Positions 1-5,809 of a stretch of 6,252 nucleotides of DNA are shown piece after piece. Position 1 is the stretch's first letter; the number at the start of each line of letters is the position of its first letter. The notes below the pieces were generated by a model, which was given only the letters and a program-made list of their open reading frames with translations, searched no databases and was not told where the DNA came from. The DNA comes from Porticoccaceae bacterium (GTDB lineage: Bacteria > Pseudomonadota > Gammaproteobacteria > Pseudomonadales > Porticoccaceae): the NCBI GenBank assembly GCA_030590275.1, contig JAUUYV010000118.1, positions 1-6,252 on the forward strand. The letters run 5' to 3'. Both the position numbers and the translations under genes were made by a program.

Positions 1-1456
1 ACGTCGGGCGTTAACTCCACAATTGCATCGAGATGTGGAGGGAAGTGAACTACTGCTGATCGATTTAGGTGCTGGAAAAAATCGCCTCGGGGCATCCATT
101 CTGGCTCAGGTTTATGGTCAACATGGGAAAGATGTTCCTGATGTAGACGATGCAGAAAAACTCCGGGCATTTTTTACAGTAATACAACACAGTCTGGCGG
201 CAGGTCACTTACTGGCTTACCACGACCGTTCAGATGGGGGGGTGTTTACTACCTTGGCAGAAATGTGTTTTGCCGGTCACTGCGGTATGGATGTCAATTT
301 ACCGGAGTCTGACGATGCACTGGCATTACTGTTTAATGAAGAGCTGGGGGCTGTGGTACAGCTTGCCGGCCAGTATATTGATGAAGTACTGAGTTGTTTT
401 GAAGCGGCTGGTTTAATCGATTGTGTGCACCGGATTGGAAAGATAAATGGTGGCGATACACTATCGATTTCCTCCGGTGATGAACTCATCGTTGAAAAGT
501 CATGGGCCGAATTACAGCAGCGTTGGGCTGAAACCAGTTATCGGATGCAGGTTCTGCGCGATAATGAGGTCTGCGCCACACAGGAGTTCGAGGGTATTGT
601 CGAGCCCGATCCGGGTCTGTCAGCGCTTCTTACCTTCGATGTCAACGAGGATGTGGCAGCACCGTTTATTGCTCGTGGTGTGCGCCCGAAAATTGCTATT
701 CTGCGAGAGCAGGGTGTGAATGGCCAGACCGAAATGGCAGCGGCATTTGATCGAGCAGGCTTTAGTACCATCGATGTCCATATGAGTGACATATTGGCTG
801 GACGTTTAAGCCTTTCTGAGTTCTCTGGTCTAGCGGCCTGTGGCGGTTTTTCATATGGGGACGTGCTGGGTGCGGGGCAAGGCTGGGCGAAAACAATTCT
901 TTTTAATCAGCGGGTTCGAGACGAGTTTGAGGCTTATTTTACGCGCCCAGATACTTTCACTTTAGGGGTGTGTAATGGTTGCCAGATGCTATCTAATCTC
1001 AAAGAGCTCATACCCGGTACCGAGCATTGGCCGCGTTTTGTGCGCAATACCTCTGAGCAGTTTGAGGCTCGTAGTATATTGGTAACTATTGAATCGTCCC
1101 CATCTATTCTGTTAGACGGTATGGCAGGTTCTGTGTTGCCGGTTGCGATTGCTCACGGTGAGGGTAGGGCAGAGTTCAGCGACGATCGCCATTGTCAATC
1201 TACGCATCGATCAGGCCTGGTAAGTTTACGTTATGTGGATAACCATCATCGACCTGGCGAACGATATCCGGCTAATCCTAACGGGTCGCCCTACGGCATT
1301 ACGGGGTTAAGCAATGTCGATGGTAGGGTGACAATCATGATGCCGCATCCGGAACGGGTATTTCGTGCGGTAACTAACTCCTGGTGTCCGAATGATTGGG
1401 AGGAAGATGGTGCATGGCTGCGGCTATTTCGAAATGCGCGGGCCTCCCTGGCTTGA
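1..1456 (+). CDS. purL: Phosphoribosylformylglycinamidine synthase, C-terminal part (5' end outside window)
   Basis: PurL makes FGAM from FGAR, glutamine and ATP, the fourth step of de novo purine synthesis in the cytoplasm. The open frame runs in from the left edge (first full codon at 2) to TGA at 1454-1456. It gives 484 visible residues, about the last 37 % of the roughly 1,300-residue single-chain gammaproteobacterial enzyme. The TTG at 23 is internal, because family-like residues (LTPQL) are encoded before it. The first half is the end of the synthetase part, with YHDRSDGG and FNEELGAV motifs. The glutaminase domain begins near [13 protein letters not shown] (about base 685). Its triad is visible: Cys in GVCNGCQ (971-973), His and Glu in PHPERVF (1346-1348 and 1352-1354). 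The Cys-His spacing of 125 residues equals that of the Salmonella/E. coli enzyme (Cys1135, His1260, Glu1262). No frameshift or missing key residue is seen. Identification is essentially certain. Confidence 0.98.
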   Translation, partial: RRALTPQLHRDVEGSELLLIDLGAGKNRLGASILAQVYGQHGKDVPDVDDAEKLRAFFTVIQHSLAAGHLLAYHDRSDGGVFTTLAEMCFAGHCGMDVNLPESDDALALLFNEELGAVVQLAGQYIDEVLSCFEAAGLIDCVHRIGKINGGDTLSISSGDELIVEKSWAELQQRWAETSYRMQVLRDNEVCATQEFEGIVEPDPGLSALLTFDVNEDVAAPFIARGVRPKIAILREQGVNGQTEMAAAFDRAGFSTIDVHMSDILAGRLSLSEFSGLAACGGFSYGDVLGAGQGWAKTILFNQRVRDEFEAYFTRPDTFTLGVCNGCQMLSNLKELIPGTEHWPRFVRNTSEQFEARSILVTIESSPSILLDGMAGSVLPVAIAHGEGRAEFSDDRHCQSTHRSGLVSLRYVDNHHRPGERYPANPNGSPYGITGLSNVDGRVTIMMPHPERVFRAVTNSWCPNDWEEDGAWLRLFRNARASLA

Positions 1457-1566
1457 GAGCCTTGAGCTAATCAGGTTTAAATTGATTCCTCTCGGTTAAC
1501 AGGTCTTGATTAAACACACTAGTTTTAGGGGCAGTATTTTTTAGCAATGCTGAACCGATAGAGTAA

Positions 1567-1581
1567 AAGGAAGCTTTGATG
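1567..1581 (+). promoter_or_regulatory. Ribosome-binding site and start choice for cnoX
   Basis: AAGGAA at 1567-1572 lies 6 bases before ATG at 1579-1581, normal Shine-Dalgarno spacing. A TTG in the same frame at 1576 would leave only 3 bases, so the ATG is preferred. It also gives a 284-residue protein, the same length as E. coli CnoX. Confidence 0.75.
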
Positions 1582-2433
1582 AACGAACATGTTGTAGACG
1601 TTACTCCCGAAAATGCCCAGCAAGTATTGGTTGAAGAATCCTCCAAGCGGCTGGTGGTGGTCGATTTTTGGGCCGACTGGTGCGCTCCGTGTAAGGCGCT
1701 GATGCCGATACTTGAAAAGTTAGCGGAGGAATATCAGGGGCTATTTTTATTGGCTAAGGTTAACGCGGATCAGCAAGCTGATATCTCGGGCCAGTTCGGT
1801 GTGCGTAGTTTACCCACCGTTATCATGATGAAAGATGGACAACCAGTGGATGCATTTCAAGGCGCGCTGCCTGAAACCGAAGTACGTAAGGTGCTGGAGA
1901 AGTACCTCCCCAGTGCCTGGGATGATTTGTTGGTGTCTGCACAGGAGAAAATCCAGAATAACGATTTTGAGGGCGCTTTACCCGACTTACGTGAAGCCTA
2001 TACCCAGTCGAACCAAGATAGTGATATCGCTTTATTGCTGACCCAGGTTTTACTGCAACTCAACCGCTGTGATGAGGCTGAAACGGTATTGAATAGTATA
2101 TCGCTTGCAGATAGAGATCCTAGTTACGAACAAATGTTGGCTCAGATTGAGCTAAAACGAGAGGCAGCCCGATCACCGGAACTTGTTGAGCTGGAGCGAC
2201 AATTGAACGATCAGCCCGATAACGTGGAGATCGCATTTCTGTTGGCAGTTCAACACAGCGATCATCACAGCTATCAACAAGCACTGGAATTGTTGTTGGC
2301 GATATTGCAGCGAGATCTGGATGCTAGAGATGGAGAGGTGAAGCAAACCTTCCTTGATGTGCTAGCGGCCCTGGGTAAAGGCGATCCCATAGCGGTACAA
2401 TACCAGCGAAAATTTTTCAATTTATTGCATTGA
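1579..2433 (+). CDS. cnoX: CnoX (YbbN) chaperedoxin: thioredoxin domain plus TPR domain
   Basis: CnoX is a cytoplasmic holdase that protects unfolded or oxidised proteins and hands them to GroEL/ES or DnaK/DnaJ/GrpE. The protein has 284 residues, and the E. coli homologue aligns by eye over its whole length. Residues about 1-110 form a thioredoxin fold with WCAPCK (Cys35, Cys38) and the cis-proline loop SLPTV (Pro79). Residues about 115-284 are helical and TPR-like, with the family motifs NNDFEGALPDLREAY, LLLTQVLLQLNR, EQALELLLAIL-type repeats and a tail QYQRKFFNLLH resembling the E. coli tail, which is reported to contact GroEL. E. coli CnoX lacks the first active-site cysteine (SQHC), but here the CxxC is complete, so thiol-disulfide activity is plausible, as reported for Caulobacter CnoX. 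It lies 122 bp after purL. Tetratricopeptide thioredoxin is the only reasonable assignment; the redox activity is inferred. Confidence 0.95.
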   Translation: MNEHVVDVTPENAQQVLVEESSKRLVVVDFWADWCAPCKALMPILEKLAEEYQGLFLLAKVNADQQADISGQFGVRSLPTVIMMKDGQPVDAFQGALPETEVRKVLEKYLPSAWDDLLVSAQEKIQNNDFEGALPDLREAYTQSNQDSDIALLLTQVLLQLNRCDEAETVLNSISLADRDPSYEQMLAQIELKREAARSPELVELERQLNDQPDNVEIAFLLAVQHSDHHSYQQALELLLAILQRDLDARDGEVKQTFLDVLAALGKGDPIAVQYQRKFFNLLH

Positions 2434-2460
2434 GTTATTGTACTAATTTATTGTGTTCAT
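2422..2460 (+). repeat. Three imperfect 13-bp tandem repeats at the end of cnoX
   Basis: TTATTG occurs at 2422, 2435 and 2448, exactly 13 bases apart. The full units (TTATTGCATTGAG, TTATTGTACTAAT, TTATTGTGTTCAT) agree at about 9 of 13 positions pairwise. The first unit spans the last codons and stop of cnoX, and the second includes the left arm of the inverted repeat. The array is AT-rich and short, so chance or local duplication is possible. Confidence 0.4.
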
Positions 2461-2472
2461 TAAGTACAATAA
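2435..2472. repeat. Perfect 10-bp inverted repeat after cnoX
   Basis: TTATTGTACT (2435-2444) and its exact reverse complement AGTACAATAA (2463-2472) flank an 18-base spacer and start one base after the cnoX stop codon. As RNA this is an AT-rich 10-bp stem. No run of T follows, so a standard intrinsic terminator is unlikely. It could be an operator for the downstream gene or an mRNA-end stem. The right arm contains TACAAT, similar to a -10 element, but no good -35 element lies at the right distance. Confidence 0.6.
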
Positions 2473-2473
2473 T

Positions 2474-2487
2474 ATTGCTGTAGCAAT
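2474..2487. repeat. Small hairpin next to the inverted repeat
   Basis: ATTGCT (2474-2479) and AGCAAT (2482-2487) are reverse complements, giving a 5-bp stem with a TGTA loop. It sits one base after the larger inverted repeat, so the two would form adjacent stems in a transcript running out of cnoX. The function is unknown. Confidence 0.45.
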
Positions 2488-2530
2488 TCGGAATATTAAT
2501 AATCATTAACTTTAATGGCTTCTCAAGATA

Positions 2531-2842
2531 GTGCATAAACTCTGTTTTTACGTTCCAGAATCCCATTTAGAACAGGTGAAAGATGCAGTTTTTGAGGCTG
2601 GTGCTGGGCGTATAGCTCATTATGATCGGTGCTGCTGGCAAATGTTGGGGGAAGGCCAGTTCCGGCCGCTGCCGGGTTCCAGTCCCTATCTCGGGAAGGA
2701 AAAAAATATAGAAACGGTAGCGGAGTATCGTGTTGAGATGGTATGCGACGAGGCCGTTGTTAAGGATGTTGTGGATGCCTTGAAAAAATCTCACCCCTAC
2801 GAGACACCCGCGTTTGACCTGTTAACCATTAGCGCTATCTGA
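2531..2842 (+). CDS. Stand-alone NIF3/YqfO-like domain protein
   Basis: A 103-residue protein with the PII/CutA-like fold expected of the insertion domain of NIF3 (DUF34) proteins, here without the flanking metal-binding domains. Seen in the sequence: an N-terminal strand KLCFYVPESH (3-12), the segment AGAGRIAHYDRCCWQ (23-37), GQFRPLPG (42-49), ETVAEYRVEM (61-70) and the signature HPYETPAFD (88-96). Similar small proteins are common in Pseudomonas and relatives. Their role is not established, so none is assigned here. The GTG start is chosen because homologues begin M-(Y/H)-K-L-C-F and an in-frame TAA lies at 2513-2515. The Shine-Dalgarno match is poor (AAGA only 2 bases before the start). 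It lies 97 bp after cnoX and is followed by a terminator, so it could be the last gene of a cnoX transcript or a single-gene unit. It has no signal peptide or membrane segment and is probably cytoplasmic. Confidence 0.88.
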   Translation: MHKLCFYVPESHLEQVKDAVFEAGAGRIAHYDRCCWQMLGEGQFRPLPGSSPYLGKEKNIETVAEYRVEMVCDEAVVKDVVDALKKSHPYETPAFDLLTISAI

Positions 2843-2843
2843 T

Positions 2844-2873
2844 CTTCCCTAACTGGAGTTTCGGGGTTTTTTT
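2844..2873 (+). terminator. Intrinsic terminator after the NIF3-like gene
   Basis: It begins just after the TGA at 2840-2842. CCC (2847-2849) can pair with GGG (2863-2865), and AAC (2851-2853) with GTT (2858-2860), around a TGGA loop with a small internal bulge. Seven T residues follow (2867-2873). The stem is modest, but its position and T-run are typical, so the NIF3-like gene and clpB are probably separate transcription units. Confidence 0.65.
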
Positions 2874-2926
2874 GTAGGCCTGAACATCTTCTTTGATCTA
2901 TCTCAATCTACGCGTTCCTGCTACAG

Positions 2927-2954
2927 ATTGAATTATTCTGCTAAGCCCCCAGAT
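2927..2954 (+). promoter_or_regulatory. Sigma-32 (RpoH) heat-shock promoter of clpB
   Basis: ATTGAAT at 2927-2933 matches the sigma-32 -35 element CTTGAAA at 5 of 7 positions. CCCCAGAT at 2947-2954 matches the -10 element CCCCATNT except for one base. The 13-base spacer lies within the known range. E. coli clpB is a classic sigma-32 gene. Transcription would start near 2960, giving a leader of about 90 bases before the clpB ATG. This was found by eye and has no experimental support here. Confidence 0.75.
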
Positions 2955-3039
2955 ACAAGCTAATGGCAAGGTAAATTTTTACATAATAGCTTTTTGTATA
3001 GAGCTTTTTTACTTTGTATTGGTTTATATTAAATAGTCA

Positions 3040-3054
3040 CAGGCGCTTAATATG
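3040..3054 (+). promoter_or_regulatory. Ribosome-binding site of full-length clpB
   Basis: CAGG at 3040-3043 lies 8 bases before ATG 3052-3054, a short, moderate Shine-Dalgarno. The upstream leader (about 2975-3035) is very U/A-rich, with AGCTTTTT repeated at 2988 and 3002. This site is weaker on paper than the internal site at 3480. Confidence 0.6.
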
Positions 3055-5619
3055 AAACAGGAAAAATTAACAAACTCCCTGCAGGAAGCGCTCGCGGATG
3101 CTCAATCGATTGCTATTGGGCGTGATCATACGGGTATTGAATCAGTACATCTGATGATGGCGATGCTTGGCCAAAGTCAGGGTTCGGTGCGGCCCATGTT
3201 GTCGACTGCTGGTTTTGATTTGGCTGGACTGGAAGGCCAGTTGGATACCTTGCTACAAGGTTTGCCGGAAATAAAAAACCCTACCGGCGACATCGCTATT
3301 TCGCAAGACCTGATGCGACTATTAAATCTCGCGGATAAAAAAGCCCAGCAATTAAATGATCAGTATATTGCCTCTGAGACGGTTCTATTAGCTGCATTTG
3401 ATATGGGTGGGGGGTTGAGTGATGCACTGAATAAATTTGGTGATCGTTCTCGGCTGGAGAGTGTGATTGAAAATATTAGAGGAGGAGAGACTGTGCAGAA
3501 TCCCGATGCGGAAGATCAACGTCAGGCTTTGGAGAAATATACCATTGACCTCACCGAACGAGCGGCTGACGGAAAGCTTGATCCAGTGATAGGGCGGGAT
3601 GATGAGATTCGTCGTACTATTCAGGTATTACAGCGTCGAACTAAAAATAACCCTGTATTGATTGGTGAGCCGGGTGTTGGAAAAACTGCAATAGTCGAGG
3701 GCCTGGCCCAGCGTATCGTTAATGGAGAAGTACCCGAGGGCCTGAAAGATAAGGTGGTTTTATCTCTGGATCTGGGGTCTTTGCTTGCTGGGGCAAAGTT
3801 TCGTGGAGAATTTGAAGAGCGCCTGAAAGCGGTACTGAGTGAGTTGGACAAGCAGGAAGGTCGTGTCATCCTGTTTATTGACGAATTGCACACCATGGTT
3901 GGAGCCGGAAAAGCCGAAGGGGCAATGGATGCTGGAAATATGCTGAAACCGGCATTGGCTCGTGGCGAACTACACTGTGTTGGAGCTACCACGCTCGATG
4001 AATATCGTCAGTATATTGAAAAAGATGCAGCCCTCGAGCGGCGCTTTCAAAAAGTGCTCGTTGATGAACCTACCGAGGAGGATACGATTGCTATTCTTCG
4101 TGGTTTAAAGGAACGTTACGAAGTACACCATGGTGTTGATATTACTGATTCGGCAATTATTGCTGCTGCCAAATTATCGCAACGTTATATTACTGATCGC
4201 CAGTTGCCCGATAAAGCGATCGACCTGATCGATGAGGCGGGCAGCCGTATTCGAATGGAGATTGATTCCAAGCCTGAGGAAATGGATCGTTTAGATCGGC
4301 GTTTAATTCAGCTTAAGATGGAGCGGGAGGCCTTAAAAAAAGAAGAAGACGATGCTGCCAAAAAGAGGCTGGAAAAACTCAAGCAGGACATATCAGATAT
4401 AGAAAAAGAATATGCCGACCTGGACGAAGTCTGGAAGTCGGAAAAAGCATTGATGCAGGACGCTACGCAAATTAAAAGCGATTTAGAGCAAGCAAAAATC
4501 GATATGGATGCAGCGCGCCGTGCTGGTGATTTAACAAAAATGTCCGAATTACAATATGGCATTATTCCGACCCTGGAAGGGCGTTTGTCAGCGGCTAGTG
4601 GTGCGGAAGCGCAGGAAACTCAGTTGTTGCGTAATAAAGTGACCGACGAAGAAATCGCGGAAGTGGTATCGAAATGGAGCGGTATTCCAGTTTCTAAAAT
4701 GTTGGAGGGAGAACGAGAAAAACTGCTTCGGATGGAGGATTCACTTCATCAGAGGGTCATGGGCCAGGAGGAGGCCGTGGTGGCGGTTTCTAACGCGGTG
4801 CGTCGGTCCCGGGCGGGCTTGTCGGATCCTAATCGACCCAATGGATCATTTTTGTTTTTAGGGCCAACAGGCGTAGGTAAAACGGAACTTTGCAAAGCGC
4901 TGGCAAATTTCCTGTTTGACTCCGAGGATGCCATGGTGCGCATCGACATGTCTGAGTTTATGGAAAAACATTCGGTCGCCCGTCTAATTGGGGCGCCTCC
5001 AGGTTACGTGGGATACGAAGAGGGAGGGTACCTCACCGAAGCGGTGCGACGGAAACCTTATTCTGTACTTTTACTCGATGAGGTCGAAAAGGCCCACCCC
5101 GATGTGTTTAATATATTACTGCAGGTGCTCGACGATGGTCGTTTAACTGACGGTCAGGGCCGCACGGTGGACTTCCGCAACACGGTCATCGTGATGACCT
5201 CTAATCTCGGGTCGGATTTAATCCAGAATATGGCTGGCGAAGAGAATTACGAAAAGATGAAAGATTCGGTTATGACGGTAGTTGGCTCTCATTTTCGACC
5301 GGAATTCATTAATCGAATCGACGAGCTTGTCGTATTTCATCCGCTTATTAAAGAGCATATTCGTGGAATTGCCAAAATTCAAATTGGCCATCTTCGTGAG
5401 CGTCTGAAGGAAAGAGAGCTGGATTTTGAAATCAGTGATGAAGCTATGGATTTGTTGTGCGAGGCAGGTTTTGACCCTGTTTATGGGGCGCGGCCTTTAA
5501 AGAGGACTATTCAACAAATGCTTGAAAACCCGCTAGCTCAGGCTGTTTTGGCAGGTGATTACGTTTCAGGGGATACGGTTCATGCGTTTGTTGTCGATGG
5601 AGGGGTAGTATTTCGTTGA
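3052..5619 (+). CDS. clpB: ClpB (Hsp100) protein disaggregase
   Basis: ClpB is a cytoplasmic hexameric AAA+ machine that, with DnaK/DnaJ/GrpE, threads proteins out of aggregates after heat stress. The 855-residue product matches E. coli ClpB (857) and aligns from residue 1 ([10 protein letters not shown] versus RLTNKFQLAL), supporting the ATG. Order: N-domain (about 1-145); AAA-1 with Walker A GEPGVGKT (205-212), pore loop AKFRGEFEE (Phe250), Walker B FIDE (275-278) and arginine fingers Arg330/331; coiled-coil middle domain (about 408-523) with SELQYG (Tyr502); AAA-2 with Walker A GPTGVGKT (604-611), pore loop GYVGYEEGG (Tyr652), Walker B LLLDE (673-677), arginine finger Arg755 and sensor-2 GARPLKR (Arg814). 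The absence of an IGF/IGL-type ClpP-binding loop and the long middle domain separate it from ClpA and ClpC. The first pore loop has Phe where E. coli has Tyr251, a conservative change. It has its own heat-shock promoter and an internal start. Confidence 0.99.
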   Translation: MKQEKLTNSLQEALADAQSIAIGRDHTGIESVHLMMAMLGQSQGSVRPMLSTAGFDLAGLEGQLDTLLQGLPEIKNPTGDIAISQDLMRLLNLADKKAQQLNDQYIASETVLLAAFDMGGGLSDALNKFGDRSRLESVIENIRGGETVQNPDAEDQRQALEKYTIDLTERAADGKLDPVIGRDDEIRRTIQVLQRRTKNNPVLIGEPGVGKTAIVEGLAQRIVNGEVPEGLKDKVVLSLDLGSLLAGAKFRGEFEERLKAVLSELDKQEGRVILFIDELHTMVGAGKAEGAMDAGNMLKPALARGELHCVGATTLDEYRQYIEKDAALERRFQKVLVDEPTEEDTIAILRGLKERYEVHHGVDITDSAIIAAAKLSQRYITDRQLPDKAIDLIDEAGSRIRMEIDSKPEEMDRLDRRLIQLKMEREALKKEEDDAAKKRLEKLKQDISDIEKEYADLDEVWKSEKALMQDATQIKSDLEQAKIDMDAARRAGDLTKMSELQYGIIPTLEGRLSAASGAEAQETQLLRNKVTDEEIAEVVSKWSGIPVSKMLEGEREKLLRMEDSLHQRVMGQEEAVVAVSNAVRRSRAGLSDPNRPNGSFLFLGPTGVGKTELCKALANFLFDSEDAMVRIDMSEFMEKHSVARLIGAPPGYVGYEEGGYLTEAVRRKPYSVLLLDEVEKAHPDVFNILLQVLDDGRLTDGQGRTVDFRNTVIVMTSNLGSDLIQNMAGEENYEKMKDSVMTVVGSHFRPEFINRIDELVVFHPLIKEHIRGIAKIQIGHLRERLKERELDFEISDEAMDLLCEAGFDPVYGARPLKRTIQQMLENPLAQAVLAGDYVSGDTVHAFVVDGGVVFR
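3480..3495 (+). promoter_or_regulatory. Internal ribosome-binding site and GTG start for short ClpB (ClpB-dN)
   Basis: Inside clpB, AGGAGG (3480-3485) lies 7 bases before an in-frame GTG (3493-3495, Val148). It aligns with E. coli Val149, the known start of the ~80-kDa ClpB isoform. The short product would have 708 residues and lack the N-domain. The site encodes the conserved residues RGGETV, so the nucleotide match may partly reflect protein constraint, yet the Shine-Dalgarno is stronger than that of the main start. Confidence 0.75.
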
Positions 5620-5670
5620 TGTTGAGGAAGGATGTAATTGAGTAGATTGTTAGTGGCCGAAGCCTGGGTT

Positions 5671-5708
5671 CCTCTGTAGCATTCGTTTGAAATAGAGGCT
5701 TGCTCTTT
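5671..5708 (+). terminator. Possible terminator after clpB
   Basis: CCTCTGT (5671-5677) pairs with ATAGAGG (5692-5698, one G-T pair), and TTC/GAA (5682-5684 and 5689-5691) extends the stem after a 4-base bulge. The tail CTTGCTCTTT is only moderately T-rich. It starts about 50 bases after the clpB stop. It is the best terminator-like structure in the 190-bp convergent gap but is weak. Read on the minus strand the same stem has no T-run, and I see no clear terminator for the opposing gene. Confidence 0.4.
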
Positions 5709-5738
5709 GTGTTACATTCTATGGAGAGCTTATATCGT

Positions 5739-5768
5739 GTATCGAACTTGTATTGCGTATGGAACTTG
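5739..5768. repeat. Short direct repeat in the clpB / DUF4124 gap
   Basis: GTATCGAACTTG (5739-5750) and GTATGGAACTTG (5757-5768) differ at one of 12 bases and are 18 bases apart. A more degenerate copy (10 of 18 matching) may precede them at 5721. It lies between convergent genes, with no visible function. Confidence 0.4.
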
Positions 5769-5809
5769 GTTGTCGAGTCACTACAGTTATTGAAAGTAGT
5801 TCTAATTAA

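Noticed and set aside
23..25. TTG at 23 as the true start of a shortened purL
   Set aside because: The frame is open to the left edge and the residues encoded there (RRALTPQ) resemble internal PurL sequence, so the gene continues upstream.
1505..1540. Sigma-32 promoter for cnoX (CTTGATT at 1505)
   Set aside because: The -35-like element is acceptable, but no CCCCAT-like element follows; the sequence at the right distance is G-rich (TAGGGG). A sigma-70 reading (TTAACA at 1496 with TAGTTT at 1520) has a very poor -10.
3025..3030. Sigma-70 -10 element TATATT before clpB
   Set aside because: No -35-like hexamer at 16-18 bases upstream in a uniformly AT-rich leader, so the match is probably chance.
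4308..4562. 84-codon minus-strand frame within clpB
   Set aside because: Antisense to the lysine/glutamate-rich middle domain, giving a serine/phenylalanine/leucine-rich shadow. The other frames inside purL, cnoX and clpB were dismissed for the same reason.
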